A DNA stretch of 32,576 bases from Cyclobacteriaceae bacterium. GTDB taxonomy: Bacteria; Bacteroidota; Bacteroidia; Cytophagales; Cyclobacteriaceae. The position numbers were made by a program, and so were the translations under genes. Positions 15,716 to 23,952 of this stretch are shown here, one piece after another (within the stretch, counting starts at the first letter, position 1; each line of letters begins with the position of its first letter). The notes beneath the pieces are model-generated. The model saw nothing but the letters and a program-made list of their open reading frames with translations. It ran no database searches and was not told the origin of the DNA. The stretch lies in the NCBI GenBank assembly GCA_025455225.1, contig JALOMY010000003.1, forward strand, positions 1-32,576. Direction: 5' to 3'.

Positions 15716-16464
15716 TTGAAATTCAACATATTAGTAAATCATTCGGAGAACGAAATATTCTAAAAGATATTAGTGGGGTGTTTGATAAAGGTAAACCCAA
15801 CCTGATCATTGGAGCTTCAGGTACCGGAAAAAGTGTCTTGCTGAAATGTATTGTTGAATTGGTAAAGCCGGATATCGGAACGGTTTACTTTGATCGTAGA
15901 AATTTCACAGACAGCGACCGCAAACAAAAATCAGAAATAAGGCGTGAAATTGGTATGCTCTTTCAGGGAGGAGCCCTTTTCGATTCCAAAACTGTTGAGG
16001 AAAATGTTCAGTTTCCTCTCGACATGCTCTCGGTAATGCCCCGGGATGAAAAACTTGATCGTGTTAACCTGGTATTAAACCGGGTAGGTTTAGCAAACGC
16101 CAACAAAAAAATGCCTTCCGAATTAAGTGGCGGAATGCGCAAACGGGTCGGTATTGCCCGGGCCATTGTTAACAACCCGAAATACCTGTTCTGTGATGAA
16201 CCGAATTCAGGTCTTGATCCTCAAACCTCAATCCTGATTGATGAACTCATAAGCGATCTTACCACCGATTATGATACCACTACCATCGTAGTAACTCACG
16301 ACATGAATTCAGTTATGGGAATTGGTGAGAAAATAATGTTTCTCTACCAGGGGGAAAAACTATGGGAAGGCACCAAAGATGATATTACGCATTCCGGTGT
16401 AAAAGAACTGGATGACTTTGTCTTTGCCAATAAAGTAATGATATCAATGCGTGACAAGCTTTAA
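15712..16464 (+). CDS. mlaF: MlaF-type ABC transporter ATPase
   Basis: A 250-residue ABC ATPase, partner of the preceding permease. Motifs: Walker A GASGTGKS (34-41), Q-loop Gln85 (LFQGGALF), signature LSGGMRKR (138-145), Walker B YLFCDEPNSGLDP with the catalytic Glu163, and the switch His in VVTHDM. The signature LSGGMRKRVGIARA is typical of Mla/Mce ATPases rather than of nutrient importers. Energises phospholipid transport at the inner membrane. The gene ends ten bases from the convergent DsrE-like gene, and there is no room for a hairpin terminator between them. Confidence 0.93.
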   Translation: MIEIQHISKSFGERNILKDISGVFDKGKPNLIIGASGTGKSVLLKCIVELVKPDIGTVYFDRRNFTDSDRKQKSEIRREIGMLFQGGALFDSKTVEENVQFPLDMLSVMPRDEKLDRVNLVLNRVGLANANKKMPSELSGGMRKRVGIARAIVNNPKYLFCDEPNSGLDPQTSILIDELISDLTTDYDTTTIVVTHDMNSVMGIGEKIMFLYQGEKLWEGTKDDITHSGVKELDDFVFANKVMISMRDKL

Positions 16465-16473
16465 TTATGCTGT

Positions 16474-17013
16474 TCAAAATTTCAGGGCGGCATATCCCTT
16501 TAACTGATAGGTTGTAAAAACCGTCAGCATAGAGGTGGCAATACCCACCTGCGGATGGATTTTTTTTGGATCAACTTTCCGTGAGATCAAAGACTGACCA
16601 CAAACAAAGAATTTTACGCCTGCATTGCAGAGTTCATCATATAACGCCAGGTTTGGGTTGTCTTTCTTATACCGGGCCCGGTATGAGTCATTATCCAGCA
16701 ATGAATACGTTGCTTCATTATGAACAGCAACAATGATGTTCAGATTTTCTTTGGGAACACCCCCCATATAATGCAGGTTAATCATACGGGCGATATTATT
16801 TAATCCGAAATGCACCTGGTCTGCCGGTTCGCTACCGGTTGCCAGATCAATAACAATATTATATTGAAGATCGGGATCAGGTTTTTCAATAGCATCGGTA
16901 ATATCATAAATACCACCATAATTCTTGATCAACGGAAAAATGTACGACTGAGCCTTACCTGTACCGGAAATTAAAATCAAACCAATCAAAAGAAGTATTC
17001 TCATAAATAACAT
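16474..17013 (-). CDS. Exported DsrE-like protein
   Basis: A 179-residue protein with an N-terminal signal (MLFMRILLLIGLILISGTGKAQ; a start at the ATG at 17004 is equally possible). The mature part has the DsrE/YchN-type fold pattern: YNIVIDLATG, then an amphipathic helix (GLNNIARMINLHYMGG), LNIIVAVHNEA, and NAGVKFFVCGQSL with Cys138 at the position of the DsrE active-site Cys. Cytosolic DsrE relatives relay sulfur; exported ones in Bacteroidota are of unknown function. It starts four bases after the stop of the large histidine kinase, so they are one operon. A periplasmic thiol or signal-binding role linked to the kinase is possible but unproved. Confidence 0.8.
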   Translation of the reverse strand: MLFMRILLLIGLILISGTGKAQSYIFPLIKNYGGIYDITDAIEKPDPDLQYNIVIDLATGSEPADQVHFGLNNIARMINLHYMGGVPKENLNIIVAVHNEATYSLLDNDSYRARYKKDNPNLALYDELCNAGVKFFVCGQSLISRKVDPKKIHPQVGIATSMLTVFTTYQLKGYAALKF

Positions 17014-17017
17014 GATT

Positions 17018-20000
17018 TTAAGTTTTTATTATGGGGAATTCCATCCAGAACGTGGACCCCTCCCCTAATTTAGATTCAAAATTGATTGCCCCACCCATCT
17101 GTTCGATTCCTTGCTTTGCAATTGCAAGTCCAAGGCCTGAACCGGTTTGTTTAGTACTGAAATGAGGTAGAAATATTTTATCTTTTAACGATTCCGGAAT
17201 ACCCGAACCGTTATCAGTGAAGCTAATTGTAACCCGATTATCACTAACCTTTACTGAAATTTTCACCTTAATGGAAGAATCAGATCGCGCAGACTGAATT
17301 GCATTTAAAACTAAATTAGAAAATATCCGGCCCAGAAGTTTTTGATCAGCCAGAATTTCGATCCTTTCACGGGGTACGTCCAAAACAATATCTGCAGACT
17401 GTTCATGCAGGGATTTACAAGAAACAAGTAATGAAATCAATTCAATTCGTTCCAGCACCGGCTCCGGCATTTTTGCAAACGTACTGAATGAAGAGGCGAC
17501 ACCATCTAATATTTCTACTTGTGACAAGACTGTTGCAATGGCTGTACGTAGTTTTTCCATCTTTCTTGGATCCTGATCATTTAGACGCTCCAGCTGCTGG
17601 AAGGTTAGCTTAATAGGGGTTAGAGGATTTTTTATTTCATGTGCAACCTGTTGTGCAATTTCGCGCCAGGCCCGTTCCCGCTGGACACGTTCCAACTCCC
17701 TTTTATTGTTGCTCAGGGTTGACAACATATGGTTATATTCTTTCACCATGATACCGATTTCATCATCTGACTTCCATTCGAGAGGCTGGTTGGATTGAAT
17801 TAATGATATGCGTCCTAACTTCTGTGTTATCATTCGTAAGGGAAACGTCAGCCAGGTAGAAACCCAGTAGGAAATGATAAGTAAAACGATGAAAATAATA
17901 GTAAATACCGATATTATATTAGCCAGAACCTGAATCTGCATTTTCTCGAGCAAGTAAGCCGACTGATAAAAAGGAACAGCTGCTATCCCTAAAAGTGTAC
18001 CATCTTTAGGAGAAATAACAGCCGAGTAGGCAACATTATAAACCAGATTACCTACTTGCTCCCTGGTTACAAATGAACGTTCACTTTGAAGAATCCGGTT
18101 CAATGCATGGGGGTTGATAAAAGGAGAAAGCAATTGATTCTCAAAAATCATGGGTTGACTCGAAAATTGAAGCCGTCCATTTATAGTAAAGTAATTAGCA
18201 TCCAGGTTAGAGATGCTTGCCAGTTGGGAGAAGTTTTGTTCTGCGAGAGCCGGATCTGAATCCAAAGATTCGCTTACCTGTAAGCTAAGTTCACGCGAAA
18301 AATGCTGGGATTTAGTCAGATATTCAGTATTTAACTGATCCTGGTTGGTCTTTGCTGTCAACCCTAACGTCATCAAGCTAACGATGATCAATGGAACAAA
18401 AAATGACAAATTCAAAACCAACTGGATACGTGCAGCAAGAAGTAATCGTTCATTGCGCAGGAAATCAACAAGGCCAATGATCAACAGAAAAAACAATACA
18501 GCAGCCAGGCCTATGATTATAAAAAAAGAATAATCAGCAATCTGTAATAACATTGAAGGTAAAGGTGCGGAAACCAGAACAATTCTTCCTGACGTATCCT
18601 TGGATCCTATGTGTCTATAACCGTTTTGATACAATCCGGTTGAAAACAGCTTTGGATTCTCTAACTGGTTCATATTAAAATAATTATAATTCAGTTCACC
18701 CGACTGGAACTGAATTGAACCATCTGAAATTACTGCATAGCTGTATTCTTTCGAACGATATGATTTCTGAAAGCGGTTATCAACAAGCAGTTCCGGGTAA
18801 ACCGTTTCCGGGATAAGACTTTTCAGCGACAAACTTAAACCAACATATCCTGCCAGAATATCGCTGCGGTGGATTGGAATCAACACTACGTATTTACTGG
18901 AAGTCTCATTTCTTTCGCGGTTGATAAAGTAAACACGCTGTTGAATCGCTTCCGTAGTATCAACCCCTGATTGAAACATCCATTGCCTTAAGGGATATGG
19001 ATTCAAATCATCCATTGCATTTCCCTCAGCATTGAATAACATGATTGTGACATTATACTTATTGAAATACCCCGGTATAAATACCTGGCGAATCTTCTGA
19101 GTAACGGCTTCTTTATTTAGAAAAGGTCCGTACATACGGGTCTGAATAAATAAATCTCTTGAAATTCGATTTATGGTTTCATTAAGCAAAAACTCTCCAA
19201 AATCATCGCGCTCAATTAAATAAATCGTTGCAAACCGAGCCTGGTCCCGTTCCATTCTTATGTTATTGAATTTCCAGGTCGCGAAATAGGTGTTTATCGA
19301 AAAGACAAGTATGGCGAGGAAAAAATAAAGAAACGTGCGGTACTGAAACTTTTGCAGCGTTCGAACGAGATTAAATATCCACACCAACACGATATACAAT
19401 AGCCCGCATAATAATGACGAGAGAAAGTATTGACCGCTGAGTTCATTAATTCCTATAAAAATTAAACTACCCGCGAGAATAAATAGTATAATCTTATTTA
19501 TGGTCTTATTCCTAAGCAACAGCCGCAGAAACAGATGACTGAATAAAAATCCAGAGATACATGAAATCAGAATTGAAATAAACGCGGCAATCCGAACTAC
19601 ATTAAAGGATACAGATTCCGAAACATTTAAGGTTATTGTTGAGTTGTTGTACAAGGTCTGTATTACAACAAATGGAAAGAGAATACCAAACAATAATGCG
19701 CAAACTGAAAATACTGAAATTATACTATTCCACTTTTTATCAGATAATAACCTACGAAGGCCTTTAAACCGGAAATAATTAAAGGCCAGGTAAATGCAAA
19801 GAATCAGAACCATGGTCAAGTTCAGTATCATTTCACTCATAGATGAATTAAACTCAGATGATGCAAAATTCTTGGCATCAAACAATTCCGAGTTTAAAAA
19901 CCGGGAAGGTATCCGGGTTAAAACCATCAGATACCGGATTGAAACTATACCGGTAAATAAAATTAAAAAGCTTATTGCTGGATTGATTCTTCTCCATTGT

Positions 20001-20662
20001 GTAACCAATGGAATGAACAGAACTACCAGTAGAATTAAGGTTATCGTAAAAGACAATAAGGCCAGTATTCCATCAAAGGTTATAGCTGGCTCTGCTGAAA
20101 TTGGCATAATACGAAACAGGGTTTCACCTTTTATTGCTATCGGATATCCCTCCACTGCAGTGCGATCCAATATAACAACCTGGTAATTACCAGCTATAGA
20201 TTGATTCAATGAAGGCTCCAGATACTCGTTTTGAATTTTATACTGAATATGAAGCGGGATAATAGCAATTAATGAATTAGTGGTATTGATCACCCATTTT
20301 CGAAGGAGGAAATCACCAATTCCGGTCTTAATGTGCTTCGCGTGATAGTCGCCCATCATAAAGCGTACACCGGGTAAATAACGATTGCTAGACCAATACG
20401 AAATCTGCTGATCTGTAAGTACGCAGAAAGTTATAGCATTTAAATTCTCAAGACTGACGAATTCGATCTTTCCGGACGGAATGGAATAGGTATTTACATA
20501 TTGGTCTAATTTATTTAGCTCACGATCTAAATTTTCGGTAATAGAAGCTGCCATTTCCTGTCCGGGTGTAGGCAGAGAAGCCCGATAGGAAAAATAAATG
20601 CCGCTGCATACAAACGCCAGTACAATCAGGTATAGCCAGGTAATTGTCTTCTTTATTGTCAT
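17018..20662 (-). CDS. Large multi-sensor membrane histidine kinase
   Basis: The ATG at 20662 gives 1214 residues; a TTG ten codons upstream is the longer alternative. In order: TM helix (7-27), extracytoplasmic region (about 30-195), a bundle of about eight helices (197-460), a second extracytoplasmic sensor (465-705), two helices (710-733, 748-770), a third sensor (775-905), a TM helix (910-936), HAMP (about 937-990), the dimerisation domain with phospho-acceptor His1008 in QVAHEIKNPLTPIK, and the ATPase domain with NLVLNAIQSA, FTDNGSGIP and TKQTGSGLGLAIAKQG. The HEIKNPLTPIK and kinase core resemble NtrY. No receiver or regulator gene is adjacent. It is first in an operon with the exported DsrE-like gene. 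A -7-like TAACTTTA lies 13 bases before the ATG. Confidence 0.9.
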   Translation of the reverse strand: MTIKKTITWLYLIVLAFVCSGIYFSYRASLPTPGQEMAASITENLDRELNKLDQYVNTYSIPSGKIEFVSLENLNAITFCVLTDQQISYWSSNRYLPGVRFMMGDYHAKHIKTGIGDFLLRKWVINTTNSLIAIIPLHIQYKIQNEYLEPSLNQSIAGNYQVVILDRTAVEGYPIAIKGETLFRIMPISAEPAITFDGILALLSFTITLILLVVLFIPLVTQWRRINPAISFLILFTGIVSIRYLMVLTRIPSRFLNSELFDAKNFASSEFNSSMSEMILNLTMVLILCIYLAFNYFRFKGLRRLLSDKKWNSIISVFSVCALLFGILFPFVVIQTLYNNSTITLNVSESVSFNVVRIAAFISILISCISGFLFSHLFLRLLLRNKTINKIILFILAGSLIFIGINELSGQYFLSSLLCGLLYIVLVWIFNLVRTLQKFQYRTFLYFFLAILVFSINTYFATWKFNNIRMERDQARFATIYLIERDDFGEFLLNETINRISRDLFIQTRMYGPFLNKEAVTQKIRQVFIPGYFNKYNVTIMLFNAEGNAMDDLNPYPLRQWMFQSGVDTTEAIQQRVYFINRERNETSSKYVVLIPIHRSDILAGYVGLSLSLKSLIPETVYPELLVDNRFQKSYRSKEYSYAVISDGSIQFQSGELNYNYFNMNQLENPKLFSTGLYQNGYRHIGSKDTSGRIVLVSAPLPSMLLQIADYSFFIIIGLAAVLFFLLIIGLVDFLRNERLLLAARIQLVLNLSFFVPLIIVSLMTLGLTAKTNQDQLNTEYLTKSQHFSRELSLQVSESLDSDPALAEQNFSQLASISNLDANYFTINGRLQFSSQPMIFENQLLSPFINPHALNRILQSERSFVTREQVGNLVYNVAYSAVISPKDGTLLGIAAVPFYQSAYLLEKMQIQVLANIISVFTIIFIVLLIISYWVSTWLTFPLRMITQKLGRISLIQSNQPLEWKSDDEIGIMVKEYNHMLSTLSNNKRELERVQRERAWREIAQQVAHEIKNPLTPIKLTFQQLERLNDQDPRKMEKLRTAIATVLSQVEILDGVASSFSTFAKMPEPVLERIELISLLVSCKSLHEQSADIVLDVPRERIEILADQKLLGRIFSNLVLNAIQSARSDSSIKVKISVKVSDNRVTISFTDNGSGIPESLKDKIFLPHFSTKQTGSGLGLAIAKQGIEQMGGAINFESKLGEGSTFWMEFPIIKT

Positions 20663-20757
20663 ATCCGAATTCAATAAAGTTAACAATTCCAACTATTGAA
20701 GCATATACTAAAGTACCTGTATCGATCAGGATAAAAGAAATCTGTTCACTGTCAATT

Positions 20758-20775
20758 AAAAACCGGCAGCCTGGT
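20758..20775 (-). terminator. Weak terminator candidate at the end of the oxidase cluster
   Basis: On the minus strand ACC-A-GGCTGC-C-GGT is followed by five T, 37 bases after the last gene of the cluster. Only three outer pairs and one inner pair form cleanly, so the call is weak. The rest of the 150-base gap to the kinase start shows nothing else. Confidence 0.3.
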
Positions 20776-20812
20776 ATTAAAGAATAAGAAATACAGATTA
20801 TAGTAATGTCAG

Positions 20813-21076
20813 CTATCCAACCACCGCTTTTTGCTTTGAATTAGCCGAGGCATTTGCTCTGCTGTTTCGGTACCAAACGTAACCAAGCACCAGAATGGCG
20901 AGGTAAGGAAGACTTAAAAGATAAAGAATTCCAGTATTCAAACCGGCAGCAATACCAATATCCCCACTGCTGATATTGTTTTCAAGCTGAGTACGGCACA
21001 TGGCACATTGTGCCAATAATCCCGGACCTGAAAGAAACATTAGGAGAAATAACTGTAGACTGATAAACTTTTTCAT
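20813..21076 (-). CDS. Small CxxC membrane protein at the end of the oxidase cluster
   Basis: An 87-residue protein with a signal peptide (MKKFISLQLFLLMFLSGPGLLA). The mature N-terminus would be QCAMCRTQLENNIS, carrying Cys24 and Cys27 as a CxxC pair on the outer side of the membrane. One transmembrane helix follows at about residues 48-67 (TGILYLLSLPYLAILVLGYVWY), then a basic cytosolic tail. I recall similar small proteins at the same place in other Cytophagales oxidase clusters, without a known function. A CxxC at the extracytoplasmic face next to oxidase assembly genes suggests copper handling or thiol exchange; that is inference. Five bases after the DUF420 stop. Confidence 0.75.
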   Translation of the reverse strand: MKKFISLQLFLLMFLSGPGLLAQCAMCRTQLENNISSGDIGIAAGLNTGILYLLSLPYLAILVLGYVWYRNSRANASANSKQKAVVG

Positions 21077-21081
21077 ACCGG

Positions 21082-21597
21082 CTATTGATAATACGGACTG
21101 ATCATCAAATATACAATTACTCCGGTGATGGCCACATACAACCAGATCGGAAAAGTATACCTGGCCAATGCTTTATGCCGTTCATAATTACCGGAAAGAG
21201 CCCTTCCAAACGTAAACAACACAAATGGAATTACAACTACTGAAAGAATAATGTGGGTAACAAGTATAAAGAAATAAACATACCGGATTACTCCCTCCCC
21301 ACCAAAAGGAGTTGAATCGCTTGTCATATGATACATGACGTACATTACCAGAAAAGCTGCAGACAGCCCTATACAAATTTTCATAAGCAATTCATGCCGC
21401 TTACGATTACCTGATTTGATTGAAATAAAAGCCATTACCAGTAATAGTGCTGTAAGGGCATTAATTGAAGCGTAAATTGGCGGAAGAAACGAAAAGTCGT
21501 AACCTTCTATTTTTACACGAAAAAGCACCGCTACAACTATCGGAACAATTACCGATATTATTATTATCAGTCGGTGGTAAGGATCCCGGGTGCTCAC
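21082..21597 (-). CDS. DUF420 membrane protein (CtaM-like oxidase assembly factor)
   Basis: A 171-residue protein with five hydrophobic segments and the DUF420 signature: NALTALLLVMAFISIKSGNRKRHELLMK, FGGEGVIRYVYFFILVTHIILS with conserved His, and the end HKALARYTFPIWLYVAITGVIVYLM. The DUF420 protein of Staphylococcus (CtaM) is needed for a heme A oxidase, and the family usually sits in oxidase clusters, as here. The start is a GTG at 21597, one base after the stop of the Sco-like gene; no ATG is available before the first conserved helix. Gene-to-gene distances point to one transcript with the Sco-like and CxxC genes. Confidence 0.88.
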   Translation of the reverse strand: MSTRDPYHRLIIIISVIVPIVVAVLFRVKIEGYDFSFLPPIYASINALTALLLVMAFISIKSGNRKRHELLMKICIGLSAAFLVMYVMYHMTSDSTPFGGEGVIRYVYFFILVTHIILSVVVIPFVLFTFGRALSGNYERHKALARYTFPIWLYVAITGVIVYLMISPYYQ

Positions 21598-21598
21598 A

Positions 21599-22150
21599 CT
21601 AATATTGTTTAAGAATAATATTGATCTCCATCAAAAGCCGGTCAAATTCCTCACGATTACTCAGTTGATAATATCCACGTATTCGACCTCCGTGATCAAC
21701 AAGTATCAGATCATTTGGTTCACTCACGAATAAAAAACAATTTTTATAATTAGTAAGAACAGCTTCAGCAATTACAATCGATTCAAGTTTCACACTTTTA
21801 TCTAATGATTCCAATGTTCCGTCCTGAATAACAATAACCTGGAGCAGGTTAGGTTTATAATTTGGTAATAATCGATCAGAATACAGAGGCTTACTGATTT
21901 CCGGATCTAAACTGTATAAAGTTAAACTGTCAGATGAATTCCAGGCTAAACGAGAAAGAATTGAGTCAGGAATGACATAAGGCAATGTCAATTGATAACC
22001 GCAATCTGAAGGGAGATCTGAAGGGAACTCGTCAATAAAAAGTGGCCTGACTTCAAATTCATTTTTGCCAAAGAATTTAAGAAAAAGGAAAATACCAACC
22101 GGCAGAGCGAGTGCCAGTACCAGAACGAGTGATTTAACTTTATTCATCAA
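21599..22150 (-). CDS. Sco-like protein without the copper-binding CxxxC
   Basis: A 183-residue membrane-anchored protein: one N-terminal helix (SLVLVLALALPVGIFLFLKFFG), then an extracytoplasmic domain. The C-terminal end ILVDHGGRIRGYYQLSNREEFDRLLMEINIIL matches the closing strand and helix of Sco/SenC proteins, and LPYVIPDSI matches the Sco region before the thioredoxin core. The segment where Sco proteins carry FxFTxCPxxC reads NLLQVIVIQDG, with no Cys. Only Cys50 and Cys138 remain, in other places, and His153 is next to the conserved VD. Sco proteins deliver copper to CuA of subunit II or act as thiol reductases; this one can do neither in the standard way. It follows cox4 after a strong hairpin terminator-like element. 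Start ATG at 22150 or 22147. Confidence 0.7.
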   Translation of the reverse strand: MMNKVKSLVLVLALALPVGIFLFLKFFGKNEFEVRPLFIDEFPSDLPSDCGYQLTLPYVIPDSILSRLAWNSSDSLTLYSLDPEISKPLYSDRLLPNYKPNLLQVIVIQDGTLESLDKSVKLESIVIAEAVLTNYKNCFLFVSEPNDLILVDHGGRIRGYYQLSNREEFDRLLMEINIILKQY

Positions 22151-22157
22151 TACCTAA

Positions 22158-22191
22158 CAAAAAAGAAAGGCTTAAGTTCACCTTAAGCCTT
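22158..22191 (-). terminator. Intrinsic terminator-like hairpin between cox4 and the Sco-like gene
   Basis: AAGGCTTAAG and CTTAAGCCTT form a perfect ten-base stem (22167-22191) around a five-base loop. Read on the minus strand it is followed by TCTTTTTTG. It ends only seven bases before the ATG of the Sco-like gene, so no separate promoter fits between them; it may attenuate rather than end the transcript. Confidence 0.8.
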
Positions 22192-22212
22192 CTATTTGAT
22201 ACATCATTAGTA

Positions 22213-22548
22213 TTACGGACGTGCTAATTCAATTTGAATACCTTCATAAACAAAAGCCACCAGCATCCAAACCACAAATATCATCGGGATAAGGATTGAC
22301 CATAGCAAAACTTTGGCTTCATAGCGCAAGTGCATAAATTCTCCGACAATATAAGCTGCCTTAACAATCGTCATTAAAATAAAAGTCCATATTCGAAGGT
22401 CTTTCATTTCATGAGGTACACCAAACGCAACACCAAATTCAAAAAGCGTGATTAAGCCCAGGATTCCAGCCACCTTCCACAAGTGACGGATTTTTGCCGT
22501 ATCAGGAGGGAGAACATTTACCTGGGGTGCATCTTCAGAATGAGCCAT
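22213..22548 (-). CDS. Cytochrome c oxidase subunit IV (prokaryotic small-subunit type)
   Basis: A 111-residue protein with three transmembrane helices (about residues 24-44, 53-73 and 80-103). The conserved pattern EF-x-x-A, then LKxxYIVGEFMHLRYE and a final helix (LIPMIFVVWMLVAFVYEG) is that of the short subunit IV found with caa3-type oxidases and in Bacteroidota. It stabilises the oxidase core and binds no cofactor. It lies 23 bases after the first cox3 and is the last gene before the strong hairpin. Confidence 0.9.
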   Translation of the reverse strand: MAHSEDAPQVNVLPPDTAKIRHLWKVAGILGLITLFEFGVAFGVPHEMKDLRIWTFILMTIVKAAYIVGEFMHLRYEAKVLLWSILIPMIFVVWMLVAFVYEGIQIELARP

Positions 22549-22571
22549 AGTTATGAGTTATCAGTTAAGGT

Positions 22572-23324
22572 TTATACAAGATAAAAAAACGTAAATACAA
22601 ATACCCATACAAGATCTACGAAGTGCCAGTACAAACCAACCTTCTCCACCATCTCATAATGGCCTCTGCGATCATAAACTCCGGTAACGGTATTATAATA
22701 GATCAGAAAATTCAGCATTACACCACTGAACACATGAAATCCATGGAATCCTGTTATGAAAAAGAAAAACGCTGCAAAATCTGGCGGTCCGTATTGGTTC
22801 ATGCTGAGATTAGCCCCGAAAAACTCTGTTCCCTTAACAACTGCATCTCCTTCTGTTGTGCCATGAATGAAGTGTGTCCATTCCCATGCCTGGCAGCTTA
22901 AGAAAGTTAATCCACCCACAATCGTCCAAAGCATCCACTTCTCAACGGAATGGCGATCCATGCGATGGCCAGCTTCCACTGCCAGTACCATGGTTACCGA
23001 ACTCATAATGAGAATGAAGGTCATTAACCCAACAAATACCAGGGGAGCATTAACGCCATGGAAAAAGGGGATCGCATCAAATACCTTTTCAGGGATAGGC
23101 CAATAAGCCTGTGAAAATTTAAAGGCCTCCACTGCTCCTTCATAGGCCTTATGAGATGACCTCACCAGGCCGTATGTAATTAGTAATGCTGAAAACGTAA
23201 AGGCATCGGAAAGGAGGAAGAACCACATCATGAGTTTGCCATAACTGGCATTCATCGGGGAAACTCCGCCATCCCAAACCGACTTGCCGGGTGCAGGAAC
23301 AGTTGCGGTAGAAGTACTTGCCAT
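22572..23324 (-). CDS. ctaE: Cytochrome c oxidase subunit III (downstream copy)
   Basis: A 250-residue subunit III with about seven helices, with GKLMMWFFLLSDAFTFSALL at residues 29-48, AWEWTHFIHG at about 146-155, and the conserved end GFHGFHVFSGVMLN and GLYWHFVDLVWVFVFTFFYL. The last motif, with its paired His and Trp, is the most conserved part of the family. Compared with the neighbouring shorter copy it has a long extramembrane insert between helices 2 and 3. It follows the other cox3 copy by 22 bases; the two are distant in sequence, not a recent duplication. Both belong to the heme-copper oxidase encoded by the cluster. Confidence 0.93.
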   Translation of the reverse strand: MASTSTATVPAPGKSVWDGGVSPMNASYGKLMMWFFLLSDAFTFSALLITYGLVRSSHKAYEGAVEAFKFSQAYWPIPEKVFDAIPFFHGVNAPLVFVGLMTFILIMSSVTMVLAVEAGHRMDRHSVEKWMLWTIVGGLTFLSCQAWEWTHFIHGTTEGDAVVKGTEFFGANLSMNQYGPPDFAAFFFFITGFHGFHVFSGVMLNFLIYYNTVTGVYDRRGHYEMVEKVGLYWHFVDLVWVFVFTFFYLV

Positions 23325-23346
23325 TGTATTGAGTTACAGTTTTGGT

Positions 23347-23940
23347 TTAAGGATTCAATAATAAGAATACGAACAAATATAGCCAAAGTCCGCCCAAAAA
23401 ATGCCAGTAGGTTGCGCACATTTCAAGCTGATTCATGTTTTTTGAATGGATGCGAAACCGGAATGCGCTGATCAGAACCACCACCAGAAAAATGAGGCCG
23501 CTCACTATATGCAAGCCATGAACTGCGGGCAAAATCCAAAGAAAGGAATGGGATACATTACTGCCGGTAAAATGCTCTTTTAACGAGACCATTTCCACAT
23601 AAGCATAGTATTGCCCAACCAGGAACGATATGCCCAGTATCATTGTGGCTGCAAGCGAAAATTTTAACCATTTAATTTTATCCCTTCTGGCAGCAAAATA
23701 GGCCACAATCATGGTAACGCTGCTCAATAAAACAATGCCGGTATTAATCCAGAACATATCGGGCAAAACAATTTCGGCCCAACCTGCATCGGCTCGTTTA
23801 ACCAGGTAGGCACTGGTCCATGCTCCAAACAACATGATCACACTCATCATAAAAAGCCAAAGAGCAAACTTCTTTGGATTCATGGAGAGGGGCCTTTTGG
23901 CCTCTTCTACTATTCTTAGATCCTTCAATTCCACATTCAT
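23347..23940 (-). CDS. Heme-copper oxidase subunit III (upstream, shorter copy)
   Basis: A 197-residue protein with five helices. The family motifs are present: KFALWLFMMSVIMLFGAWTSAYL near the N-terminus, a middle GQYYAYVEM, PAVHGLHIVSGLIFL, and the closing ATYWHFLGGLWLYLFVFLLL. The length fits the five-helix form of subunit III, lacking the first two helices of the long form. It follows ctaB by 12 bases. Having a short and a long cox3 side by side is usual in Bacteroidota clusters of this type as I remember them. Confidence 0.9.
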   Translation of the reverse strand: MNVELKDLRIVEEAKRPLSMNPKKFALWLFMMSVIMLFGAWTSAYLVKRADAGWAEIVLPDMFWINTGIVLLSSVTMIVAYFAARRDKIKWLKFSLAATMILGISFLVGQYYAYVEMVSLKEHFTGSNVSHSFLWILPAVHGLHIVSGLIFLVVVLISAFRFRIHSKNMNQLEMCATYWHFLGGLWLYLFVFLLLNP

Positions 23941-23952
23941 AACATCCTCATT

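Noticed and set aside
19794..20186. 130-codon + strand ORF inside the large kinase gene
   Set aside because: Lies opposite a membrane-rich coding region; composition (many Ile, Lys, Arg, Asn) is what antisense of hydrophobic codons gives, and no start context is visible.
22572..23940. Recent tandem duplication of cox3
   Set aside because: The two copies differ in length, helix number and most residues, so they are old paralogues with distinct forms.
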